Counted from the stretch's first letter, positions 8,479-18,182 are shown. The stretch: 64,000 nucleotides of DNA from Clostridium sp. CAG:411 (GCA_000437275.1 FR899719.1:46033-110032), one strand, 5' to 3'. Notes: a model not told the origin generated them from the sequence alone. A program made the numbers and translations.

Positions 8479-8841
8479 ATGAGTTTAGATATTAGTAGTT
8501 TATCGGGGACGAGTAATTTGAATAGCATTTATAACAATAACTATTCAACTGACAGGGTGAGTAATTTTTCCAATAGCTACGATGGGCTTATTTCATCTGT
8601 AAAAGATGAGGGGGATTCGTTTGAGAATGTATTTCAGTCTGCGTTGGATTTGATTAATACAACCAATGATTATACAAATGTAGCAGAGCAGGAAGAACTG
8701 AATTATGCAATGGGATTGTCTGAAGATACGCATACTTTGATGATTGCGCAGCAAAAGGCAAATATTTCGTTAGCGTATACGGTTGCTGTCCGTGATGCGG
8801 TTGTGGATGCATATAATAATATTATGAATATGCAGTTCTAA
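8479..8841 (+). CDS. fliE: Flagellar hook-basal body protein FliE
   Basis: This 120-residue protein joins the MS ring to the rod. The conserved part is C-terminal: FENVFQSALDLINTTN, AMGLSEDTHTLMIAQQKANI and the final helix. The N-terminal 45 residues are Ser/Asn-rich and low complexity, longer than in many FliE proteins. The ribosome site is AAGGAGA. It lies between flgC and fliF, as in other Firmicutes. Confidence 0.93.
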   Translation: MSLDISSLSGTSNLNSIYNNNYSTDRVSNFSNSYDGLISSVKDEGDSFENVFQSALDLINTTNDYTNVAEQEELNYAMGLSEDTHTLMIAQQKANISLAYTVAVRDAVVDAYNNIMNMQF

Positions 8842-8896
8842 CAATTTAGTTTAAGCAACCTGTGATATGAGGAAAGGACAGTAGGAGAATGGTAAC

Positions 8897-10513
8897 ATGT
8901 TAGATAAATTGAAGGAAGTACCCGAGAAACTTTTAGAATTTTGGAATAAATATAGTGCAAAACAAAAAGGTATTATTATTTCTGTTGTTGTTGCGATTTT
9001 AATTGCAATCGGAATCTTAGTTTTTGTGTTGACACGGACAAATTATACGCATTTGGTTACATTGCAGGATGAACAAAGCGTAACACAATTATTAGAATTA
9101 TTAGATAATGATGGAATTGCCTATAAAAAAGACAAGACAGCATCGGGATACGAAATAAAGGTAGATCAGTCTAAGACTACTGATGCTATGCTTTTAATGG
9201 GAAATAATGAAATCGTAGGGCATAGTTCGAGCGATATGGACTGGGAGACTGCGCTGAATAACAGTATTGAAACAACAGAAGGTGAAAAAAGTAAAAAATA
9301 TACATTAGCTTTTCAGAGTGAAATTCGTACATATCTTAAATCGATTAAAGGTGTTGATGAAGCGTATGTATCTATAAATTCACCAACGGATGATGGAACT
9401 ATTTTTGCAGAAGATCAAGATGCTTCGGTTGCTGTTATGTTGAAGCTTTCAGATGAACTATCGCAATCCGCGCTACAAGGTATGGCAAATTATCTTGCTA
9501 CAGCAGTGGGAAATAAAGATACCAGTTTAGTTACTATTGTAGATACGGACAGTAATTTATTATTTGATGGTACAAGCGCTGATACATTGAGTGGAAACGC
9601 CACATCAACTGCGGAATATCAGGAAACATTGCGTGCGATTATCAAAAATGATGTAAAACAGGTTCTATTAAAATCGAATTACAATGAAGTAGAGATAGGA
9701 ACATCTAATATTCAGTTTAATTTGGATCAGGTACAGACTTTATATACAGAGTATTCCACACCAGAAGGAAAAGATCAGGGACCATATTCTTCAAGTTATG
9801 AATATTCTTCAAAAGGAAGTAGTGGTTCTGGCGGAATCCCTGGAACAGATTCTAACGCAGATGATACAGATTATATGCTTCAAAGTAGTGGCGATAACAG
9901 TTCTGAGGTTACACTTAATAAATATGAATATGATGTAAATAAAAAAGAAACGACGACTGTTCAGGCAGTTGGTGCAGTGGATGCAGGAAATTCATCGATT
10001 GCTATTGTATTGAAAAAATATAAAATATATGATGAGAAGCAAATGAAAGCAAACGGAGAATTGGACGGTACAGATTTTGAAACATTCCAAAGTCAAAATA
10101 GTGAACCAACCCAGCTTGATGTACCAACGGAAGTGACAGATTTGATTGCAAAGGCTACAGGAATTTCAACAGCAGATATTTCTGTAGTTGCTTATGAGCA
10201 GCCAGTCTTTAACGAAATGACAAAAACACCGGTTGCTTATAGTAACATATTGATGATAGTTTTAGCTGTCTTGATTGTTGCATTATTAATCTTTGTGGTA
10301 TTTAAGGGAACTGCTCCAATGGAAACAACGGAGTTGGAACCAGAATTATCAGTAGAGCAATTGCTTGCTACGACGAAGGAAAATCAATCCTTAGAGGATA
10401 TTGAATTTGGCGAAAAATCAGAAACTAGAAGAATGATTGAGAAATTCGTTGATGAAAATCCAGAAGCGGTTGCACAGTTGTTGCGAAACTGGATTAATGA
10501 GGATTGGGGCTAA
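8897..10513 (+). CDS. fliF: Flagellar MS-ring protein FliF
   Basis: This 538-residue protein forms the MS ring in the cytoplasmic membrane. A first membrane helix lies around residues 25-45 (GIIISVVVAILIAIGILVFV), then the ring-building domains. A Gly/Ser-rich extracytoplasmic loop surrounds SSKGSSGSGGIPG, and a second membrane helix lies near 450-472. The C-terminus (RRMIEKFVDENPEAVAQLLR) is the conserved FliG-binding tail. It is followed by a 100-base spacer with a strong stem-loop before fliG. Confidence 0.97.
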   Translation: MLDKLKEVPEKLLEFWNKYSAKQKGIIISVVVAILIAIGILVFVLTRTNYTHLVTLQDEQSVTQLLELLDNDGIAYKKDKTASGYEIKVDQSKTTDAMLLMGNNEIVGHSSSDMDWETALNNSIETTEGEKSKKYTLAFQSEIRTYLKSIKGVDEAYVSINSPTDDGTIFAEDQDASVAVMLKLSDELSQSALQGMANYLATAVGNKDTSLVTIVDTDSNLLFDGTSADTLSGNATSTAEYQETLRAIIKNDVKQVLLKSNYNEVEIGTSNIQFNLDQVQTLYTEYSTPEGKDQGPYSSSYEYSSKGSSGSGGIPGTDSNADDTDYMLQSSGDNSSEVTLNKYEYDVNKKETTTVQAVGAVDAGNSSIAIVLKKYKIYDEKQMKANGELDGTDFETFQSQNSEPTQLDVPTEVTDLIAKATGISTADISVVAYEQPVFNEMTKTPVAYSNILMIVLAVLIVALLIFVVFKGTAPMETTELEPELSVEQLLATTKENQSLEDIEFGEKSETRRMIEKFVDENPEAVAQLLRNWINEDWG

Positions 10514-10550
10514 AGGCAGACAGGTATAGATAAAAGTTGTTTCTGACTAG

Positions 10551-10591
10551 ACACCCAAGGAGGGCATGTGTGACATGCTTTGCTTGGGTGT
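10551..10591 (+). other. Nested stem-loop between fliF and fliG
   Basis: The outer stem ACACCCAAG (10551-10559) pairs with CTTGGGTGT (10583-10591). The inner stem GCATGT (10564-10569) pairs with ACATGC (10573-10578) around a GTG loop, with a 4x4 internal loop between them. No T-run follows, so termination is unlikely. An mRNA processing or stability element between two genes needed in different amounts is an inference. Confidence 0.6.
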
Positions 10592-10613
10592 AGTTGGATA
10601 GGGAGGTTTTCAA

Positions 10614-11618
10614 ATGAAAAATGAGTTGAGCGGTATAGAGAAGGCTGCTATTTTATTAATTAGTTTAGGGCCAGAAAAATCAGTAAATGTTTTTAAGCAT
10701 TTAAAAGAAGATGAGATAGAACAATTGACATTGGAAATTGCTAATACAAGAAGTGTTTCAGCATCCAAAAAGGAAGAAGTGTTGGATGAATTTTACGAAG
10801 TGTGTCTGGCACAGCAGTATATTGCCGAGGGTGGTATTTCTTATGCAAAACAGTTGTTAGAGGAAGCACTTGGTTCAGAAAAGGCAAAAGATGTTATTGG
10901 AAAACTGACAGCTTCTTTACAGGTTCGTCCATTTGAATTTGTTAAGAAAACAGATCCGACTCAACTTCTTAACTTTATACAAGACGAACATCCACAGACC
11001 ATTGCGTTGATTTTATCTTATTTATCTTCTAGTCAAGCATCGGTTATTATCGCTGCACTTCCGCCTGAAAAACAGGCAGATGTTGCAAAACGTATCGCAC
11101 AGATGGATCGTACTTCACCAGATATAATTAAGGAAGTAGAGAAGGTATTGGAAAGAAAGTTAGCATCTTTGGTAAACCAGGATTATACCATTGTTGGTGG
11201 TGTGGATGCCATTGTTGAAATTTTGAATACGGTAGACAGAGGTACAGAGAAACATATTATTGAAACATTGGAAATTGAAGAACCAGAATTGGCTGACGAA
11301 ATTAGAAGAAAGATGTTTGTATTCGAGGATATTCTTTCTTTGGACGACAAATCTATTCAACGTGTCTTGCGAGAAGTGGATAACAATGAAATTGCTATGG
11401 CACTAAAGGGTTCAACGGAAGAAGTACAAACTGTAATCTTCAACAACTTGTCAAAACGACTTGCTGTTATGATTCGAGAAGATATGGAATTTATGGGACC
11501 GGTTCGTTTGAAGGATGTTGAAGAGGCACAGCAAAAGATTGTAAATATTATCCGTAAGTTAGAAGACTCCGCTGAAATTATTATTTCAAGGGGTGGAGGT
11601 GACGAAATCGTTGTCTAA
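10614..11618 (+). CDS. fliG: Flagellar motor switch protein FliG
   Basis: This 334-residue switch protein passes stator torque to the rotor. It shows the N-terminal FliF-binding domain (GIEKAAILLISLGPEKSVNV), the middle domain with the EHPQ motif (FIQDEHPQTIALILSYL) and the C-terminal torque domain. The charged helix there includes FEDILSLDDKSIQRVLREV. GGGAGG stands before the ATG. The last 8 bases contain the ribosome site for fliH. Confidence 0.97.
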   Translation: MKNELSGIEKAAILLISLGPEKSVNVFKHLKEDEIEQLTLEIANTRSVSASKKEEVLDEFYEVCLAQQYIAEGGISYAKQLLEEALGSEKAKDVIGKLTASLQVRPFEFVKKTDPTQLLNFIQDEHPQTIALILSYLSSSQASVIIAALPPEKQADVAKRIAQMDRTSPDIIKEVEKVLERKLASLVNQDYTIVGGVDAIVEILNTVDRGTEKHIIETLEIEEPELADEIRRKMFVFEDILSLDDKSIQRVLREVDNNEIAMALKGSTEEVQTVIFNNLSKRLAVMIREDMEFMGPVRLKDVEEAQQKIVNIIRKLEDSAEIIISRGGGDEIVV

Positions 11619-12426
11619 TTTAATAAAGTATTATAATTTTAATGTAACAGAAGATAAAAAATGTGTGGTTGAAAGTGACAGCCGAGTTGGTAATTTTATA
11701 CCAGGGTTACTTACACATGGGGAAGTGGAAGTTCGAGACAAAGAGAGAGAAGAATTTGACGAGGAATTTCCAGAGGAAATGTTTGCCGAACAAGAAGAAC
11801 AAGAACATGGAAATGCAATAAAGAATGAAGAAATTTTAGATGCTGCACATGAGCAAGCAGGTAAAATTTTAGAACAGGCAAAAAAAGATGCGGAAAAATT
11901 GGTAGAACAGGCCAAAATTACTGCAGAATTAGAAAAAGAAAAAATTCTGGAAGAAAGTAAAAAGGCTGGGTATAAAGATGGCTTGGTGCAGGCAAATGAT
12001 GAAGTTGCATCCCAAAAGGAAGAACTAGAACAAAGAGCACAACAACTGGAAGAAGAATACCAGCAGCTTGTTGAGCAACTAGAACCTGATTTTGTAAAAT
12101 TAGTCATCAATCTAGTCAAGAAGCTGACAGGTGTTTTAGTAGAAAATAAAAAAGACATTATTTTATATTTGATGGAACAATCTTTGAAAAATCTAGGGAA
12201 AACAATGAAATTAGTAATCAGGGTTTCTGCGGATGATGTGGAGATGGTTCGAAATGAACAGGAAAGATTACTTGAGTTTGTAGACAAAGATTGTGAGATG
12301 GAAATTGTGCTTGATTCTACCTTGAAGAAGAATCAGTGTTTGCTGGAAGCAGATAAGCAGATTATTGACTGTAGTCTGGATGTGCAAATGCAGAGTTTAA
12401 TTGAAAATCTAAAAATGATGATGTAA
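11611..12426 (+). CDS. fliH: Flagellar assembly protein FliH
   Basis: This 271-residue cytoplasmic protein restrains the FliI ATPase. It has a very acidic middle (EEFPEEMFAEQEEQEHG) and a long coiled coil (about 75-160) rich in EQAKKDAEKLVEQAK-type heptads. The C-terminal FliH domain binds FliI. The TTG start at 11611 is chosen because a perfect GGAGGTGA ribosome site (11595-11602) lies 8 bases before it. It overlaps the end of fliG by 8 bases, so translation is probably coupled. GTG codons at 11593 and 11599 are alternatives without a good site. Confidence 0.85.
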   Translation: MSNLIKYYNFNVTEDKKCVVESDSRVGNFIPGLLTHGEVEVRDKEREEFDEEFPEEMFAEQEEQEHGNAIKNEEILDAAHEQAGKILEQAKKDAEKLVEQAKITAELEKEKILEESKKAGYKDGLVQANDEVASQKEELEQRAQQLEEEYQQLVEQLEPDFVKLVINLVKKLTGVLVENKKDIILYLMEQSLKNLGKTMKLVIRVSADDVEMVRNEQERLLEFVDKDCEMEIVLDSTLKKNQCLLEADKQIIDCSLDVQMQSLIENLKMMM

Positions 12427-12452
12427 ATATTGGTAGTAGTATGGTAAATATA

Positions 12453-12493
12453 ATAGCAGGAATTATATATTTGGGTGGGGTATATTCTGCTAT
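12453..12493 (+). other. Imperfect stem-loop between fliH and fliI
   Basis: ATAGCAG (12453-12459) pairs with CTGCTAT (12487-12493), and the pairing can continue inward imperfectly. It lies in a 101-base spacer and has no T-run. Confidence 0.35.
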
Positions 12494-12527
12494 ACATTTA
12501 CAAAAGTGAGAGAGTACGGGGAACGAT

Positions 12528-13850
12528 ATGGCAATAGATATGCGAAAATATGATGAGCTACTTGAAAAACAGTATGAGAAACATTTTGGAAAAGTAGCAA
12601 AAGTAGTTGGACTGACAATTGAATCAATTGGTCCCGATGCAAAATTGAACGATATGTGTTACATTATCCCTAAAAATGGTGGAGAAGCAGTAAAAGCAGA
12701 AGTGGTTGGATTTCGTGATGACAGAGTCTTGCTAATGCCTTACGATAATGTAGAGGGAGTTGGACTTGGAAGTTATGTAGAAAATTCTGGAGCACCATTA
12801 AAAGTTTATGCTGATGATACACTTTTAGGAAAGACATTGGATGGATTAGGGATTCCGATTGATGGAACCCAGTTGGAACAAAAGGGAGCTGGATATTCGG
12901 TTGAAGCTACCCCACCAGACCCTTTAAAACGAAAAATTATTGATGAAGTGCTACCATTGGGAGTAAAGGCAGTCGATGGATTGAATACGATTGGGAAAGG
13001 ACAGCGTATTGGTGTTTTTGCTGGTAGTGGTGTAGGAAAAAGTACATTATTGGGAATGTTTGCAAGAAATACAAAGGCAGATATTAATGTAATCGCACTA
13101 ATTGGAGAACGAGGAAGGGAAGTACGCGAATTTATTGAGAGAGACTTGGGGCCGGAAGGTATGGCTCGATCAGTAGTTGTAGTTGCGACTTCTGATAAAC
13201 CAGCCTTGATTAGAAAGAAAGCTGCGCAGACAGCAACGGCTATCGCAGAGTATTTTCGTGATCAGGGGAAAGATGTGCTGATTATGATGGATTCGTTGAC
13301 ACGATTTTCTATGGCACAAAGAGAGATTGGTCTTGCCTCTGGAGAACCGCCTGTTTCAAGAGGGTATCCACCAAGTGTGTATGCGGAAATGCCCAAATTA
13401 TTAGAGCGTGCAGGTAATTCGGAAGTAGGTTCGATTACTGGATTATATACTGTCTTAGTAGATGGTGATGATATGAACGAACCAATTACGGATACGGCAA
13501 GAGGAATCTTAGATGGACATATTGTGTTATCTCGTAAACTTGGACAAAAAAATCACTATCCAGCCATTGATGTGTTGGCTAGTATTTCTCGATGTATGAG
13601 TTCTATTGTTGCGGATGAACATAAAAAATCTGCGGGGCAGTTAAGAAACGTACTGGCTACCTATAATGAGGCAGAGGATTTGATAAATATTGGAGCATAT
13701 AAACGAGGTTCCAATAAAGAAATTGATTACTCAATTGAAAAAATAGATGAGGTAAATAAGTTTCTTTGTCAAGGTGTGTATGAAAAGTTTACATATGATG
13801 AAGAAGAAAAATTACTATCTGAAATATTTGGCGAGTCTCCAAAAGAATAA
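12528..13850 (+). CDS. fliI: Flagellum-specific ATPase FliI
   Basis: This 440-residue ATPase powers or aids unfolding of flagellar export substrates. The Walker A is GVFAGSGVGKSTLLG and the Walker B reads DVLIMMDSLTRFSMAQREI. The F1-beta-like signature PSVYAEMPKLLERAGN is also present. The C-terminal domain is of normal length. It forms the FliH-FliI-FliJ complex with its operon neighbours. Confidence 0.97.
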   Translation: MAIDMRKYDELLEKQYEKHFGKVAKVVGLTIESIGPDAKLNDMCYIIPKNGGEAVKAEVVGFRDDRVLLMPYDNVEGVGLGSYVENSGAPLKVYADDTLLGKTLDGLGIPIDGTQLEQKGAGYSVEATPPDPLKRKIIDEVLPLGVKAVDGLNTIGKGQRIGVFAGSGVGKSTLLGMFARNTKADINVIALIGERGREVREFIERDLGPEGMARSVVVVATSDKPALIRKKAAQTATAIAEYFRDQGKDVLIMMDSLTRFSMAQREIGLASGEPPVSRGYPPSVYAEMPKLLERAGNSEVGSITGLYTVLVDGDDMNEPITDTARGILDGHIVLSRKLGQKNHYPAIDVLASISRCMSSIVADEHKKSAGQLRNVLATYNEAEDLINIGAYKRGSNKEIDYSIEKIDEVNKFLCQGVYEKFTYDEEEKLLSEIFGESPKE

Positions 13851-13898
13851 AAGAGGGATATAGTAATTTTACTTTGAAACAGAGATAGGAGGAGTAAC

Positions 13899-14351
13899 GT
13901 GGCTAAGTTTATTTTTAAGATGCAAAATATTTTAGAAATAAAACGAAAGCTGGAGGATCAAGCAAAGAGCGTATATGCAGATGCATTAGCAGTGCTTGAT
14001 AGAGAGCAGAATAAATTAAAATTACTAGAAACAAAAAAAGATGAGTATGAAAGGCGATTGACACAAATGATGTCCGATGTACTTGAACTCGAAAAGATAA
14101 AATTTAACGAAGATGCGATTGAAATTATAAAGTATCGGATGCAAGAACAGATGGTTGTAATTCGAGATGCTCAAATGAAAGTTGAGCGTGCAAGGCAGGC
14201 ATTAAATGATGCAGTTGTAGAAAGAAAGACATATGAAAAGTTAAGAGAAAAGGCTTTTGAAGACTTTAAAATTGAGTTAAATGCGCAGGAACAAAAAGAA
14301 GTAGACGAATTAGTTAGTTATACGTTTGGAACATCCAAAAAAGAAGACTAA
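13899..14351 (+). CDS. fliJ: Flagellar export chaperone FliJ
   Basis: This 150-residue protein is almost wholly coiled coil, starting KFIFKMQNILEIKRKLEDQAK, the usual FliJ N-terminus. It is thought to sit in the FliI ring and touch FlhA. It starts at GTG 13899, supported by AGGAGG at 13887-13892. The sequence is poorly conserved in this family, so position after fliI is part of the evidence. Confidence 0.88.
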   Translation: MAKFIFKMQNILEIKRKLEDQAKSVYADALAVLDREQNKLKLLETKKDEYERRLTQMMSDVLELEKIKFNEDAIEIIKYRMQEQMVVIRDAQMKVERARQALNDAVVERKTYEKLREKAFEDFKIELNAQEQKEVDELVSYTFGTSKKED

Positions 14352-14407
14352 TTTGTCACAGTTGCTTCAATAAATATAGTTAATTTTTTGTAAAAGAGGT
14401 GTAGAAA

Positions 14408-15193
14408 ATGGCAAAAAAAGACGATGAATTAGATGAGGAAAAGAAAACTCCTGAAAAAAAAGAAAAGAAACCGAAGGAAGAAGAAAGTCCGGCTAGTAAG
14501 ATTGTAACAGCCTTAATAATTATAGTGATTGTTTTAATCTGGCTAGGGGTTTTTGTTGTTTTAGTAAAAGCAGATGTAGGTGGCTTCGGTAGTAAAGTGC
14601 TTGCTCCTGTTTTGCAGGATGTGCCGGTTATTAACAAGATTTTACCGGAAGGTTCTACTGGAAACAGTACAGATGACAACTACGATTATACATTAGATGA
14701 GGCAATCCAGAAAATTAAAGAGTTACAGATGGAATTGGATTCCCAGAGTAGTAGTAGTGGAGTTGATTCTAAATATATTTCTCAATTAGAAGCAGAAATT
14801 AAGAGATTGCAAGTATTTGAAAAACAGCAAGACGAATTTGCAAAGGAAAAGAAAGAATTTGATGAACAGGTTGTATATGCAGATAATGCGCCAGATATTC
14901 AGGAATATCAAAAGTATTATGAACAAATAGATCCTGATAATGCGGCTGAAATTTATCGCCAAGTAGTTGAGGATGTGCAGTACAATCAGAAGGTGCAGGA
15001 TGAGGCAGATAAATATGCACAGATGGATCCAGCATCCGCAGCACAAGTATTAGATCAGATGACATCTGCTGATTTAGATTTGGTATGTCAAATATTGTCT
15101 TGTATGCCAAGTGAAAATAGTGCGCTTATTATGGAGCAATTAGATTCTAATATTGCTGCTAAGATAACGAAGCGTACATTGGCAAAAAAATAA
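14408..15193 (+). CDS. YlxF/MotE-like membrane protein with MgtE-N-like domain
   Basis: This 261-residue protein begins with a charged Lys/Glu-rich tail (about 1-32), followed by one membrane helix near 36-56 (IVTALIIIVIVLIWLGVFVV) and a coiled-coil stretch. The C-terminal helical repeats are of the MgtE N-domain type (MDPASAAQVLDQMTSADLDL). It takes the place of B. subtilis ylxF between fliJ and fliK. MotE-family members act as chaperones for the stator in some bacteria; that role here is inferred. Confidence 0.75.
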   Translation: MAKKDDELDEEKKTPEKKEKKPKEEESPASKIVTALIIIVIVLIWLGVFVVLVKADVGGFGSKVLAPVLQDVPVINKILPEGSTGNSTDDNYDYTLDEAIQKIKELQMELDSQSSSSGVDSKYISQLEAEIKRLQVFEKQQDEFAKEKKEFDEQVVYADNAPDIQEYQKYYEQIDPDNAAEIYRQVVEDVQYNQKVQDEADKYAQMDPASAAQVLDQMTSADLDLVCQILSCMPSENSALIMEQLDSNIAAKITKRTLAKK

Positions 15194-15283
15194 TAGATAC
15201 CATTTAAGGGGGTAGTAAGAGTGATGCTTCGGCATTGCCATACTATATATAAAATATAATATTGAGGGAAGGAGGAAAAAGGT

Positions 15284-16864
15284 GTGCAGAATATAAAACA
15301 GATGATGGAACTGGCATCCGCTCAAAATGTGCAAGGTACAACGAAATCATCTAGTACTGGTTTTGCAAGCAAAAAATCCAATGATTTTGGAAAGGTTATG
15401 TCAAAACAGGTAAAAGATACGAATACAGTATCCTCTGGAAAAAAATTAGTAGTGAATAAAGATGCTACTGCTGTGCAGGTTGTAAACGATAAAAGACAAG
15501 GACAATTGCAAGGTGATACAGTAGAAAATGTATTAACAGAAGGTGTAAATGAGGAAACTATTTCAAAAGAAATAGCGGAAAAGGTACCTGAATGGTTAAA
15601 TCAGGTAAAACAGCAGCTTTGCGATACATTTGATCTTGATGTGAAAGAGTTAGAAGATATTATGTCTCAATTGGGATTACAATTTTCAGACTTACTAAAT
15701 GTAAATAATCTTCAGCAATTCGTTCTATCGCAGGCAGGGTGTGATGATGCTACTATGTTGTTGACAGATGAGAATCTTGGAACACAATTTCAGGAAATAT
15801 TGCAAAGTATTGATGATGTGACGATGATGTATATGCAACCATCTGAAGGTAGTCAGGAGACATTTCAAGCTATTGTAAAAGAATTTGAAGCAGTTGATTT
15901 GAATTCGGAAGATGTTGTGATGGCAACAGATCAAACAGTAGAAGAAATGCCTGTTTCTGATGGAATATCCGATGAAATTGTTTCTGACAATACTGACACA
16001 GCGGAGGTAGATACGACAATTTCAAGTGAAATGGATTTGGATGTGCAGGAAGATGTTGTTACAAATGATGTGTTAGAACCAACGAATTCAGAGGTAATCA
16101 TTGCATCTGAGAAAAGTGTGGTACAAAGTACAAAGCAAGAGGATGTTTCGCCTGTAAAACAGGATGACCAAGTGGAAGAAGCGTTTTCTGTAGAGGATGG
16201 ACAAGAAAAACTTTCTGAAACGTTTCAAAATACCTTAGAAACAGAAACGGACGGAAAGGAATTTAGTCAAGAAAAGGATGGAAATTCATCAACAGAACAC
16301 CAAAAAACGGAGAAGCCATTATTTGACCAGATTATTACAAATACAAGTTCTACAAATGAAGTAGGACAAGTAGAAGTAATACAGGAAAAGGTGGAAGTGA
16401 TCCAACAATTTAGAGAAGTTGTGGAACAGGTTGTTACACAGATTAAAGTGGCAGTTACAGAAGATACTTCCGAAATGTCAATGCAGTTAAATCCAGAAAA
16501 TCTTGGAAAAGTAAATCTTTCTGTGGTTACAAAAGAAGGTCATATTACCGCACAATTTGTAACAGAGACAGAGGTTGCCAGACAAGCACTGGAAAGTCAG
16601 ATACAGCAGTTAAGAGAAACACTTGGACAGCAGGGACTTAAAGTTGATAAAGTTGAAGTAAGTGTATCTGATTTTAGTTTTCAACAAGGAAACGAAACAA
16701 ATGCCGAGGAACAGAAGGAGCAGCAGCGTAATGGATATGCAAAGCAGCTACATAGAAATTTGAATTTGGAGCATTTGGATGATTTGTCCGAATTATCGGA
16801 AAAAGAGCAGTTAGCAATAAAAATAATGCAAAGCAATGGAAATCAGATTGATTTTACAGCATAG
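15284..16864 (+). CDS. fliK: Flagellar hook-length control protein FliK
   Basis: This 526-residue protein begins at GTG 15284, with GGAGG at 15271-15275. The first 380 residues are low-complexity, acidic and Thr/Val/Ser-rich, as expected for the ruler region. The C-terminal Flg_hook domain is clear: MQLNPENLGKVNLSVVTKEG, with following helices QALESQIQQLRETLGQQGLK. FliK measures the hook and switches export specificity. The 90-base spacer before it holds a short GATGC-TTCG-GCATT hairpin. Confidence 0.88.
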   Translation: MQNIKQMMELASAQNVQGTTKSSSTGFASKKSNDFGKVMSKQVKDTNTVSSGKKLVVNKDATAVQVVNDKRQGQLQGDTVENVLTEGVNEETISKEIAEKVPEWLNQVKQQLCDTFDLDVKELEDIMSQLGLQFSDLLNVNNLQQFVLSQAGCDDATMLLTDENLGTQFQEILQSIDDVTMMYMQPSEGSQETFQAIVKEFEAVDLNSEDVVMATDQTVEEMPVSDGISDEIVSDNTDTAEVDTTISSEMDLDVQEDVVTNDVLEPTNSEVIIASEKSVVQSTKQEDVSPVKQDDQVEEAFSVEDGQEKLSETFQNTLETETDGKEFSQEKDGNSSTEHQKTEKPLFDQIITNTSSTNEVGQVEVIQEKVEVIQQFREVVEQVVTQIKVAVTEDTSEMSMQLNPENLGKVNLSVVTKEGHITAQFVTETEVARQALESQIQQLRETLGQQGLKVDKVEVSVSDFSFQQGNETNAEEQKEQQRNGYAKQLHRNLNLEHLDDLSELSEKEQLAIKIMQSNGNQIDFTA

Positions 16865-16878
16865 AGAGGAGGAAATAC

Positions 16879-17676
16879 ATGGATACAGCAGCAGTAAATA
16901 ATGGAAAAGTTGCAGATAATGATGCCATTAGTTCCACGAAGACTTCTATAAAGGGTTCAAGTAATTTAGGAAAGGATGCATTTTTACAACTTTTGGTTGC
17001 ACAGATGAAGTATCAGGATCCTTTGGAACCATCATCAGATACCGAATGGATTGCACAGTTAGCACAGTTTTCAAGTTTAGAGGAAATGCAAAATATGAGT
17101 AGTACCCTGAGTAATACACAGGCATTTACTATGGTTGGGAAAACAGTAAACGTTGTATCGGATGGAAAGACAATCGAAGGAGTTGTCGATTCTGTGTCAC
17201 TAAAGGGAAGCACAGCATATGTATCTATAAATGGAAATTCCTATAAAGCAAGTGATGTGACGGCTGTTCTCGGAGAGACATATTTACAAAATAAATATGG
17301 TCCAAGGACAGAAAAGCAGGATGTTACATTTGATTATGACGATCCAAAGGATATTAAGATTTCTCTTTCTATGGGAGATGGAAATTATGCAGCAAGTGGA
17401 GTGTATGTTGCAATCAATGGAAAATTGATTGATGGAAGCAACATGGAATATGACGAGAAGAATGGTATATTAACCATTAAGAAAGAGGCTATTTCAGGTT
17501 TGGGTACAAATCAGAAATATGATATAGCATTTATATTCGATGATTCTGCATCAACAACCATATCTGGTAAAGTTACTTTGAGTGTGAAAGGAACACAGCC
17601 GGAAACACCAGAAGAGCCAGAAGCACCAGACGAAACAGACAAAACTGAAGAAACAGAAACAAAAGATGAAGTGTAA
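16879..17676 (+). CDS. flgD: Flagellar hook assembly (scaffold) protein FlgD
   Basis: This 265-residue protein has the conserved FlgD N-terminus: GKDAFLQLLVAQMKYQDPLE, then DTEWIAQLAQFSSLEEMQNM. The middle is a Tudor/FN3-like hook-cap region. The C-terminal 27 residues are a Pro/Glu/Thr acidic tail (PETPEEPEAPDETDKTEETE), not a usual FlgD part. FlgD caps the growing hook while FlgE is added. Confidence 0.93.
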   Translation: MDTAAVNNGKVADNDAISSTKTSIKGSSNLGKDAFLQLLVAQMKYQDPLEPSSDTEWIAQLAQFSSLEEMQNMSSTLSNTQAFTMVGKTVNVVSDGKTIEGVVDSVSLKGSTAYVSINGNSYKASDVTAVLGETYLQNKYGPRTEKQDVTFDYDDPKDIKISLSMGDGNYAASGVYVAINGKLIDGSNMEYDEKNGILTIKKEAISGLGTNQKYDIAFIFDDSASTTISGKVTLSVKGTQPETPEEPEAPDETDKTEETETKDEV

Positions 17677-17724
17677 AGAAAAGCGTATATAGAACTGTTG
17701 ATTAGAAAGAAAGGTGGGAGGGCT

Positions 17725-18138
17725 ATGAATATTTTACAGAATAATTATGCTTCCATCGAAAGTATGCGGGAGCAGCTAGGTACATCGAAAAATATTTCTT
17801 CTAAATTAAAAACAAATGTGGAAGAAAAGAATGGATCAGCGAGCTTTGCACAGGTTTTACAACAAAAAGAACAAGAAACAGCAGAAAGATCATCCTTGCA
17901 TTTTTCGAAACATGCGAATGAACGATTGGCAAGTAGAAAGATTGCATTGTCAACAGAACAGGTTCAAAGATTAGAAAATGGAACAAATCGTGCAAGAGAA
18001 AAAGGAATACAGGAATCATTGATTATGGTAGATAGCTTGGCATTTATTGTAAATGTGAAGAATAATACAGTGATTACTGCGGTGAACGATGTAAAAGATG
18101 CTGTTTTTACTAACATTGATGGGGCTGTAATTGGGTAA
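17725..18138 (+). CDS. TIGR02530-type flagellar operon protein
   Basis: This 137-residue soluble protein lies between flgD and flgE, the standard place for the family once called 'flagellar operon protein'. The conserved part starts at LHFSKHANERLASRKIALS and runs through TEQVQRLENGTNRAREKG and VKNNTVITAVNDV. Its biochemical role is not known. The ATG at 17725 follows a GGTGGGAGG ribosome site; a TTG at 17698 is less likely. Confidence 0.8.
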   Translation: MNILQNNYASIESMREQLGTSKNISSKLKTNVEEKNGSASFAQVLQQKEQETAERSSLHFSKHANERLASRKIALSTEQVQRLENGTNRAREKGIQESLIMVDSLAFIVNVKNNTVITAVNDVKDAVFTNIDGAVIG

Positions 18139-18182
18139 CTGAAAATGAAATGTGTACAAGCCGGACCTTATTGGGGGCTTCG

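Noticed and set aside
11631..12287. A 218-codon minus-strand frame opposite fliH
   Set aside because: Ser/Cys-rich antisense shadow of the coiled coil; no independent support.
15221..15259. A 12-codon mini-frame (GTG at 15221) with a GGGGGT site before fliK
   Set aside because: Too short, no family, and the DNA also forms a TTCG hairpin; chance is the simplest reading.
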